Assembly: GCA_034670405.1 (NCBI GenBank)
Contig: JAXDDX010000059.1
Location: 1,831,501-1,895,500 of the forward strand
DNA: 64,000 nt
DNA from: Hoplostethus atlanticus
Lineage: Eukaryota; Chordata; Actinopteri; Trachichthyiformes; Trachichthyidae
Direction of reading: 5' to 3'
Below, piece after piece: positions 47,554-64,000 of the stretch. The notes under the pieces were generated by a model. It was not told the origin of the DNA. It worked only from the letters and a program-made list of their open reading frames with translations, and did not search any database. The number at the start of each line of letters is the position of its first letter. Within the stretch, counting starts at the first letter, position 1. The position numbers and the translations under genes are program-made.

Positions 47554-50500
47554 ATGGCGACTAAAATAAGCAAAGAGAGTCCCCCTCCATTCGATTGTCC
47601 ATCATGGTGAGCAAATGCAAAGACTGGACATCTAACGTTATGTTTTAAGGATTATCAACGTTACTTTGCTACCACTTTCATTCGTTTATTTGCTTTGAAT
47701 CAATGCGTAGCCTTTAATTCATATGGCTAACGGTTGAGGAAGGTAGCTAAGATTAGCTACAGTTAGCCGTTAACATTAGCGGTAACAAGCCAAACTTACA
47801 AATAGCATGGTGCAACATTATGTTTCATTTCATTCAGGATATCAGTTAACACAATCCTTGCATCGATTCAAACAGGCGATTTTTTTATTTTCAGAATGAT
47901 CGTGTTTTGCAACCCTTATCCCCACCCTGACCTAGCAATAGCTGGCTAACGCTAACGTTTTTATGAGTTAACGTTAAAGGCCATGCACACTTTTTCATAA
48001 AACCAACACGCAATTCATGATGAGATGCGACCTGTTTGGCTCTATTAAAGCAACAGCATTACTGTTTTGCTATGTGCTTTCACCCTTTTGTTTATGCTTC
48101 TTGGCAATTGCCTTGGGGTGCAGTAGGTTGCACACTCAAGGTTTGATGATACGTGTGTTAGGCTTAGGTTTGAGGTAGAGATTAGCAAATATATTTTATT
48201 TTGGTTGTCTGTCAGAGCTTTACACTTCTGTCCATAAAAAACAAAACCCATTTAGTTAGCTAATGTAATTAGCTGCATGTAGTTTAAGGAATGTAATCTT
48301 GTATCAATCTTGTAAATATCGTATAACCTATATATCTTATAACAGCACTGTAGGTCCTCTATCTTTGCAAGACAGTAAATATTTTATGAAACACACGGTG
48401 TAAAGACCTCATAAATTATTATATTGTGATATCAGTAACAACCATTCTTACAGTAGTCTGAAATGACATAAGCAGTTGATCACAAAGTCTCATCACTCAA
48501 AAAACATGTCAATGCAAGTTCGGTATCAATGGATATTGATGATGAAAACCACCACAAATTTTTCGGCATGGCCGGTGGACAGATGGACAGTCAGAGTTCC
48601 CTATCCTAGCTGCTGGTCAAAGTTAAAAAAAAAAACGTATTTAACCATGAAAAGTGAAATGACGTCAGTTTATTTATTTCTCAGTTATATTTATCTACTT
48701 ACCACAAGACTGTGCTTGAGGTTCAGGCACTTATGTAGTATTGTGTATTATTGTTTCATTTGTTTGATTCCAGGGCAGGCAAGCCACCCCAAGGGCTCCA
48801 TCTAGATGTGATGAAGGGAGACAAACTAGTAGAGGTAGTAAAATAATTTTAATTTTTTCAACAGGTTTATATTTGTACATTGCTAATGTTGTGTGGAGAG
48901 TGAATATGAATTGCACCAGATACAAACCTGACAGTCCTTACCTCATTCCAGTAGTGCTGTACACTGGGATTTCTATGGCTGTCTGGTTTCAAAACGGTGC
49001 CACAGCAATATCAACTCTGAGATTTAAGCTTTTCAGTGGGAAGCGGCACTGTTGAGTTATGGCTCAGAGGCACAGACACATTACAGATTGTTTACATGTT
49101 GAAGATACTTCTTTCATAATTGCTTTTATGGCTATGACGCATTGAAAATGTCTGTTCCCCCTGTAGAAACTGATCATAGATGAGAAGAAGTACTACCTGT
49201 TTGGGAGGAACCCGGACTGGTGTGACTTTACCATTGACCATCAGTCATGCTCCCGTGCCCATGCTGCCCTGGTCTACCACAAACACCTAAAGAGGGTGTT
49301 TCTCATAGACCTCAACAGTAGTAAGACATCATTCAAAATCAGAACGGTTTTATTCATATACTTCTTTTGTATTTAGCACCAGGGTCCGAAATTAACACCA
49401 CCAAGCACCAAATGCCGGTAAAATTTGTCTTTGGTGGATAAATCAACACACCAGCCACACTGGCAGGTAACGTTTTGAGACAATAACATTTCAATGCCTC
49501 GATAATATATAATATGTATAATGTAATGTCTTTGGTCTTTGCCCACCTTCAAACATCTTCCATGCTGACCACCATACACTCTCTTACCAATCAAAGTAAA
49601 ACATTGAAATATTATATTGATGTTCTACTAAAAATATCAAATTATTTTAGTTAGTAAAAATTATTCTTGGCAGGTACATTTTTACCAGCCCTTGGCAGGT
49701 GAGCCAATAAGTGAATTTCAGACCCTGTTTAGAACAATCTTGGATACTTAGATATTTTTGACTTCTCCGTCACACAGGCATAGTGTGACATTGAAAACAG
49801 CACATGCATTATCACCAGGGTTGGATCATATCCCATTCAGTTCCATAAAAATCTGTAACATTTGAAAACTATCTGAATAATCTGTCCAAACAACTGATAA
49901 TTCTACGCATTTGATTGTCTCCACCTCAGCGCACGGTACCTACCTTGGACACATCCGTCTGGAGGCGCACAAGCCTCAGCAAGTTCCCATCGATTCTACA
50001 ATATCTTTTGGGGCTTCAACGCGGACCTACACCATCAGAGAGAAACCCCAGACCCAAGGAACTGCTGGCACAGGAGACAGTAAGACAGGAGAGGATGAGG
50101 AGCTGAAAGGACTGCTTGGGCTACCAGAGGAAGAGACTGAGCTGGAGGTAAGCTCATTGAGTTTCTTGATAATAATAATATGCCAATGTTCTGAAGTATG
50201 AACCAGTTAAAAGAAAAAGCTCATCATATTCTTATAATAATAATACGTAATAATACTTTTTGTCATGCAGCCATAAGAACAATCTGTTAAATACGGTGCT
50301 ATATTTTACTATTCATGATTACTGTGAACTTTTATATGATGTGCTGTTGTTAGTAGAAAGTCTGTGTAGATGAATCATTTCAATCGGCAATCAGATTACC
50401 TGATCGCTCCTTCACTAATCATGATAACTGTACCTTAGATTGTTTATTGAGCGCAGGCCTCTAGTGATAATCACTAAATTAACTCATTCTGACAGAACCT

Positions 50501-52603
50501 GACAGAGTTCAACACAGCTCACAACAAGCGCATCTCCCTCCTGACCATCGAGGAGGGCAACCTGGAGATCCAGAGGCCCAAGAGGAAGAGGAGGAACTCC
50601 AGGGTCACCTTCAATGAGGAGGACGACATCATCAACCCAGGTACAAATCAAAGCTAAGCTGGCTTGTGTCACATTTTGTCAATGTGTCTGTATGTTTGAA
50701 ATATTGAAAGACACTAAAATGCTAGGCCACAGTTGGTGCAAACCATGCATTCACAAGCACTTGTAAAAACTCTGATCTAATTTTAGGTGACTGATATATA
50801 CATGTACTTTGCAAAAATACTCTTTTTAAATATTTCTGAAAAAATATTTCTTTAGCTATATCACATATCATATTTTAACACATTGAATGAGATGAGGCTG
50901 ATATACAATCGGTCAGGAGTATTAAAGAATTTTGGTTTTAATACTTACAGAGGATATAGACCCCTCAGTGGGACGCTTCAGGAATATGATACAGACTGCT
51001 GTTGTCCCCATCAAGGTAAGCCATCATTTAATCATTTATTAATGCTTGATTAATGATATTAATGCATAACGATTGCGGTGTGCAACATAGTACACAGTGT
51101 TCTGATCTCAGGTTACTCAGCACGTAAAAATTGCTGCCCTGTGCAAAATGAATGATCCAGTTCTGTGTAGTTTATCGATTAGAGCATGGAACAAACACTG
51201 CCACGGTTAAGGGTTTTCTTCCAATTGTTGCTACCCATACTAAAACAAAATGTATAGACTCATATAGTGTTCTATGGGGCTTTAATTTCAAACGAAAGGT
51301 GATCAATTTACTTTTCTACACGCGCAGCAATTTCAATGAGACATGTTAGACATATGTGACTTATCTACTGTGGTGTATTCTGAAGTGGTTGTCCATATAT
51401 CCTACAAGCCAGTAGATGGCGACAGTTGCACATAGGTGAGATATTTCTCTGGGAAACAAGCCATTTGCCCTGTCCAAATAGAGTGCAGTACTTGTTGATC
51501 ATTAAGCTGTTTCACTATATTACATTTAAAATGGTTTGGTATGCAATTTTTTTCCAACACCAATATACTGAAAATACCAGGATGTTATACGGTTTTCCAG
51601 GTTTGATTAATTGACCAGTTGACAAAATAACCAGAAATTAGGGAAGGAAAAATACCTGACTTGCTGTAAGAGGACATGCTGGTAAAGTTAACCAGTCGCA
51701 GACAACAACATGACGCTTGGCCACGCTGATGATGTGATGCTTCAGCCTTTAAGGTCTGAATTTAGTATGTTGAAATAGTCATGTAGCATGTTAACGTTTT
51801 CACATGCTGCAGTGTACAGGACAGTTTTACAATTTTACAATTAGGCTTGTGTATGTACTTCAGACTGCTGTTGTCCCCATCAAGGTAAGCCATCATTTAA
51901 TCATTTATTAATGCTTGATTGCGCTGTGCAACATAGTACACAGTGTTCTGATCTCAGGTTACTCGGCACATAAAAGTGCTGCCCTGTGCAAAATGAATGA
52001 TCCAGTTCTGTGTAGCTTATCGATTAGAGCATGGAACAAACACTGCCAAGGTTAGGGGTTTTCTTCCAATTGTTGCTACCCAAGATGTATGCACTCATAT
52101 AGTGTTCTATTGCACTTTGGATAAAAGCGTCAAGCAAATGGCACATTATGTGGCACAATCTTAGAAAGCAACCGGTTAAATGTATGACCTCCTAAGGTTG
52201 TTGATGTTTTACCTTATGTCTAACCTAGTTGCTATCCTGTCGCCTGTAGAAACGGAGACTGGAGGGCCAAAACACTCTGGGGCTTGAGGACCTGACTTCA
52301 AAACGCATCCACAACTACACCTTGAGCGGTGGTCTCTATGGGGACTTGCCTCCCACTAGCCATGAGAACCAGCCTACAGGTGCCCCAGGAGGGGCTGCCA
52401 TCCTGGGAGGGCTTCCTCTGCCCTTTCCCAACCCAGCCCCAGAAGTGGACCTGGCCCCAGAGTCCCCCCTGCCCCCTGTCACCCTCAACCCCACCCCTGT
52501 CACAGGCCCCTACCTCCCAGATACCCACAACGAGCCACGCAAGAAGAAGTACGCCAAAGAGGCTTGGCCGGGAAAGAAGCCCACCCCTTCCCTACTCATC
52601 TAA
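47554..52603 (+). CDS. ppp1r8: Nuclear inhibitor of protein phosphatase 1 (NIPP1)
   Basis: PPP1R8 holds PP1 in nuclear complexes and links it to splicing factors such as SF3B1 and CDC5L through a forkhead-associated (FHA) domain. Coding exons are 47554-47606, 48774-48834, 49167-49320, 49930-50147, 50496-50640, 50951-51015 and 52250-52603; phases agree and give 349 aa (human 351). The FHA domain (about 46-115) contains LFGRNPDWCDFTIDH, SCSRAHAALVYH and LNSTHGTYLGH. The PP1-docking RVTF motif is at 198-201 after a basic KRKRRNS stretch. The C-terminus KKKYAKEAWPGKKPTPSLLI, the RNA-binding/inhibitory tail of the family, is identical to the human one as I recall it. Divergent from themis2. Intron 6 contains a partial exon 6 duplication, and intron 3 a MITE. 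Confidence 0.97.
49380..49727. mobile_element. hAT-like MITE in ppp1r8 intron 3
   Basis: The ends cagggtccgaaatt and aatttcagaccctg are inverted repeats with one mismatch. Flanking 8-mers tttagcac (49372-49379) and tttagaac (49728-49735) differ at one base, consistent with an hAT 8-bp target duplication. The 348-bp interior has no transposase. Confidence 0.75.
51275..51865. repeat. Repeat unit U, copy 1 (ppp1r8 intron 6)
   Basis: About 590 bases are nearly identical to 53139-53719 downstream of the gene. Both copies start near ggggc-ttt-aatttcaaac and end at gtatgtacttcagac. A 62-codon frame is kept in both copies but resembles nothing known. No inverted ends were found, so the class is unknown. 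Confidence 0.88.
51864..51884 (+). other. ppp1r8: Candidate in-frame microexon (TAVVPIK) in ppp1r8 intron 6
   Basis: In the duplicated copy the 21 bases coding TAVVPIK are preceded by tacttcag, a possible acceptor, and followed by the intact donor gtaagc. The segment has phase 0 at both ends, so inclusion would repeat seven residues without a frameshift. The upstream pyrimidine tract is weak, so use is uncertain. Confidence 0.3.
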
Positions 52604-53138
52604 CCACTCTCACAAAACCCATGACTCTCAGGTTACCAGTAGAGACATCAGGGACTGTGACCTGGCAGAGGTGGAGTCATTCACTTCTCAGATTATTTGG
52701 ATTTTTTTTTTTATATAGGTGTGTTACTCCACAGTCATCACAAAAACTCTTCAAAATGCATTCCACCGATTCCCTGGGGTCCGTTACTGTGTCATCTACT
52801 GCTCTACATAACCATTTGATATGTTGGCCTGAATACAGCTCAGTCTCATTCATTGTAAACAAAATTAAATTCACAAGAGTTGGCAGGGAGCGTTGGAGTG
52901 GTGGATTGGTGTACCTGTCTTGTTAGGGTCAGGCAACATGTTTTTTGATGTGTTGGATATCAAGTTGTATTTTTTTTCTACTAAACAAATGTTTCAACAT
53001 TTTTTTTCACTCACTTTATTCATAAATATTTTGATAATGCTATGAAGCAAAGGAAAAAAACTTTTATAAGAGATGTTTTACTGTATGAAGTGAGGAAGGT
53101 CAAAGTATATTGACATGAAGCCAGTTTCTATAAAAAGA

Positions 53139-53719
53139 TGGGGCTTTTTTAATTTCAAACATAAGGTGATCAATTTCCTTTTCTACACGCGCAGCAATTT
53201 CAATGAGACATGTTAGACATATGTGACTTATCTACTGTGGTGTATTCTGAAGTGGTTGTCCATATATCCCACAAGCCAGTAGATGGCGACAGTTGCACAT
53301 AGGTGAGATATTTCTCTGGGAAACAAGCCATTTGCCCTGTCCAAATAGAGTGCAGTACTTGTTGATCATTAAGCTGTTTCACTATATTACATTTAAAATG
53401 GTTTGGTATGTAATTTTTTCCCGACACCAGTATACTGAAAATACCAGGATGTTATACGGTTTTCCAGGTTTGATTAATTGACCAGTTGACAAAATAACCA
53501 GAAATTAGGAAAGTAAAAAAATACCTGACTTGCTGTAAGAGGACATGCTGGTAAAGTTAACCAGTCGCAGACAACAACATGACGCTGATGATGTGATGCT
53601 TCAGCCTTTAAGGTTTGAATTTAGTATGTTGAAATAGTCATGTAGCATGTTAACTTTTTCACACGCTGCAGTGTACATGACAGTTTATTTACAATTAGGA
53701 TTGTGTATGTACTTCAGAC
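53139..53719. repeat. Repeat unit U, copy 2
   Basis: Near-identical to 51275-51865, with scattered substitutions and small deletions (for example around the gacgctgatgatg words). It lies in the probable ppp1r8 3' region. Confidence 0.88.
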
Positions 53720-54249
53720 ATGAATTCAGACATAGCAACTGATACCAACACAAAATATAGTAGGCCAACACAGGCTATACTCCAGGTTATGAGCTGCGAA
53801 AACAAAACCAACACGCTGTTTCATTTGTACAAATGTACTGATGATGTGCCCCATATTTTTGTCCTCCCTGTGGGTGTGTGTGTGTGTGGATTTTGTAATC
53901 AAATAACACTGTAAATAATAACAAAGACATTTTCACTCAGAACTCTGACTCTCTTTTTTTCAGTGTTTCCATCACTGGTTAATCACCGGTTACACTTGTT
54001 TCCAATGAGTTACTCTTTACTGCCTGTTGTAAATGTGTACCTGATGAAAAGTCCTTTTAAGTATTAGGTAAAATACTGGCAAAGTCTTTCAGCAATTGCA
54101 TGAAAATGAGGTACGATCAGGTAAGATTAATCAGTGGGGAAAGTGGTGGGGAATAAATGCGATCCAGTGTTTAGCGTATCTCGTGTCGTGGCAGTTTAAG
54201 TTGCAATTGCACTTTGTCAAGTTGGTGAGATCAGCTCAATAAAGCTATA

Positions 54250-54752
54250 ACACAATATCCGTCAGAGACTTACGTCTCTTAGGCCTTTAATGCTTGCAAG
54301 CAGAGCTGAAACCACACACACCGAGGTGTATGCAGAATGAGCTCCCGAATTCAGTTCCTCAGATACATTTATACACATGACTGGTGTAATGGGGTGTTGC
54401 AAATCTTCAGTCATGGGGTCTTTCTAGGACAATCCTGAGACTAGACTGCTGATAGAGCAGGTACAAACTCCTCACATAGACATGTCATTATGTTAATATG
54501 ATTAAGTCAGTATGATATCTCTAATGTATACATGTGTCTTCCCCTCCTATCTGATTGAAGGTTAGTTAAACTATCATGCACAGTCTAATCATCATGACAC
54601 CAAGATCTACTCATCTTTGAGATTTCCCAAGTAAAGAACATACACACACACACATTCCTCTGATCTCAGTAGTTTTCCACTGGCTGTGACCATACTTATA
54701 CATACACATTAAAAAACACACTTATTATTTTCCATCACATTCCCCCCTTTGA
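54250..54752 (-). mobile_element. Probable retroviral-type LTR remnant
   Basis: Read on the minus strand, a polypurine tract (caaaggggggaa, ending at 54740) is followed directly by tgtgatgg at 54739, as at the start of an LTR. About 400 bases on, a cattaaaggcc word could be the R-region polyadenylation signal. The other end and a second LTR were not found, and no intact retroviral frame is present. The lower boundary is approximate. Confidence 0.4.
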
Positions 54753-54927
54753 TCATATAAATGATCACATAAAGAATAATGATGTAAGTCCTACACCAAG
54801 TCCTAAGTCCATCTAATTATGACAATACAGCAGGGTCCCACACAAGTTACACAACAGCACAATACAATACACATCACTATTATTGGCATTAAAACTTTAG
54901 CAAGCGAGAGCAGCGAGAGACCAGTTA

Positions 54928-54944
54928 CCCCCCCCCCCCCCCCC
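54928..54944. repeat. Poly-C run (17 C)
   Basis: An uninterrupted C homopolymer in the spacer downstream of ppp1r8. Confidence 0.9.
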
Positions 54945-55565
54945 AGCTGGGTGCTGGGTGGTGATGGGGTGAGAGGTGCGGAGGCGGCGGAGGCAGCAAC
55001 AGTGGCAACAGGGTAAGCAGCAACAGTGAATAAGCAAGTGACACATCAGCTGATCCGGGCTGTAGCGCCACTTGAGGTGTCTGTCAACAACCACTCTCAC
55101 CATGAGTAATCAACTGGGACTCTTCACACAGTGAGAGGAAACTTAATGTTGTTAATGTTTACATAGGTTAAATGTTTTCAAAAAGAAGCATGGTATTCTA
55201 TCCAGATTAGTTTAGCCGTTAGTAGCAGCCACTACATGTACTTCACATTTGGGGTATTTGCTTTCATCATTTACACAACTGATCTGATACGTGTTGGCTA
55301 TTCTATCATTTAACTCGTCTAAAATAATGCATTTACAGAGGAAGCGAAGAAAGTTAACTTGAGCTGACTTCATGCCAGCTGAAAGAACCCCAAACATTTG
55401 ACTGCATGTTTATTTCAATGCTTTTCGTTCAAATGTTGGAAACAGAATCCTAACACAACATCAATTGTAAAATACTGCAATGTTAATCATCATCTAATAG
55501 ATTCTGCGTCAATTTAACGTCATAACATATCAGAAATATTTCCCTGATGATGAAGCTCTTTCCCT

Positions 55566-63079
<7,514 letters not shown>

Positions 63080-64000
63080 TCTGATGAGAGTAATAATAAA
63101 AATTCAATCTGACTCGATCAAGTATTATGAGACCACTTTGCACACAACAAACGCTGACCTACTAAAACTGAGAGGTGTGAACCCTCAGGGGTTGGTATGT
63201 CAGTAGCCTAGACGGTGGGTGGAGTATCCAGTGCATAAAATACCAGTGCATAAAATGCTGACCTCTTGTGCTGTCGGGAATGTCTGAATTACCATTTAAT
63301 GAATTACCATGAACGACCCAACAAAGTTGCCGAGATGTGGCGTTAGCAGAGATAGCAGAGAATGTGGAACGGCAGGTTATAAACGATGTATTTAATAATT
63401 ATATGACATTATATGAAATTAATTCGTATTTTTTTTATAATTCTGTCATGCATTTTTGTAAATACTTACAAGTTGTCCTTTAAGTGTTGAAGAGCAAATA
63501 CGGTTTAGCCTAGATTGACTATATTGCTAGAAAACCTTCATCATTAGCTGCAGTTTAACAAGTCCAGGAGAACAAATATACAACTAAATTAATTAAAACA
63601 TTGATTACATGGTTGATTTGCTCCCAATAATTCTGCTGCTGCAAGATAATGTAGCTCAGTGAGGATTTATTTCTAAAACAGAACGACATTTGGTTATTAT
63701 TACTGACCAAAAGCAGTTGAATGTCTTGGAAGTTGGATCTTATGAGGGGCACTTGAAGGCAGCATAATACTGTAGTGGAGGCAGTCCAGAAAGGCCTCTT
63801 AAACATGATAAAACTAATACATACATCACTAATACACTAATACACTAATACACTAATACTAATGCCCCAAGGCTCTGTTCTCGGACCCCTCCTCTTCATT
63901 ATCTACATGCTCGCCCTTGGTCAGATCATCCGCCGGCATGGCCTCAACTTCCATTGCTACGCTAATGACACCCAGCTGGTGATGTTTTGAATAAAATGAA
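63080..64000. other. Upstream region of the CYP4 gene
   Basis: The promoter should lie at the left end of this stretch. No exon is visible. A ctaatacactaatac tandem repeat (about 63818-63855) precedes a LINE fragment that reaches almost to the window end. Confidence 0.5.
63855..63988 (+). mobile_element. LINE reverse-transcriptase fragment (motif region)
   Basis: The frame reads [16 protein letters not shown] then [15 protein letters not shown], the PQGSVLGP and YADD signature region of LINE reverse transcriptases. The catalytic YADD reads YAND here, so it is inactive. It stops soon after. Confidence 0.8.

Larger units (their letters stand above)
50992..52111 (+). repeat. Direct duplication of exon 6 end and intron start in ppp1r8
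   Basis: The block 50992-51275 (last 24 bases of exon 6, its donor and about 260 bases of intron) recurs with a few changes and small gaps at 51861-52111. The copies are about 870 bases apart and flank a different repeat unit (51275-51865). The second copy keeps the gtaagc donor. Confidence 0.9.
52604..55565. other. Spacer between convergent ppp1r8 and the CYP4 gene
   Basis: It includes the ppp1r8 3'UTR, a second copy of repeat unit U, a probable LTR remnant and a C17 homopolymer at 54928-54944. No further gene is seen. Confidence 0.6.

Noticed and set aside
51426..53481. Two near-identical 62-codon frames
   Set aside because: They are the same frame in the two copies of repeat unit U; high nucleotide identity outside the frame shows repeat identity, not protein selection.
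54897..55103. 68-codon Cys-rich minus-strand frame
   Set aside because: The composition comes from a CAGCAACAG-type and poly-C stretch; no retroviral or other domain is visible.

Overview
The window is nuclear DNA from a vertebrate, almost certainly a ray-finned (teleost) fish. Genes are split into short exons with GT-AG introns. The encoded proteins match vertebrate families along their whole length, one of them a CYP4 P450 of the fish CYP4T type. The spacers hold typical teleost repeats: hAT-like and Tc1-like DNA transposons, L2/CR1-type LINE ends, tRNA-derived SINEs and many microsatellites. No bacterial operon, CRISPR array or phage is visible, and I found no undescribed multi-gene system.

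Layout, left to right: maneal (-, exons 1-3 only, the rest lies beyond position 1); lin28a (+, four coding exons, long 3'UTR); mecr (+, ten coding exons); smpdl3b (-, eight coding exons); rpa2 (+, nine coding exons); themis2 (-, six coding exons); ppp1r8 (+, seven coding exons); and a CYP4 P450 (-, twelve coding exons). I placed each exon by splice sites and by reading phase. Seven genes give uninterrupted full-length proteins: lin28a 202 aa, mecr 379, smpdl3b 455, rpa2 281, themis2 698, ppp1r8 349, CYP4 522.

Orientation alternates, giving three head-to-head pairs (maneal/lin28a, smpdl3b/rpa2, themis2/ppp1r8) and three tail-to-tail pairs (mecr/smpdl3b, rpa2/themis2, ppp1r8/CYP4). The genes do not form one pathway: Golgi glycan trimming, let-7 control, mitochondrial fatty acid synthesis, a GPI-type phosphodiesterase, replication protein A, immune signalling, PP1/splicing regulation and fatty-acid hydroxylation. 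They share a neighbourhood because of ancestry; their human counterparts lie on chromosome 1p, with ppp1r8-themis2-rpa2-smpdl3b as the tight core.

The most interesting observations are local. Part of ppp1r8 exon 6 is duplicated with its donor site and forms a possible in-frame 21-nt microexon. The mecr exon 4 donor is tandemly duplicated. lin28a has two possible first coding exons and carries let-7 and miR-125 sites in its 3'UTR. A perfect 34-bp hairpin with a tRNA-like B box lies in themis2 intron 1. The CYP4 protein has alanine where most CYP4 enzymes have the heme-linking glutamate.
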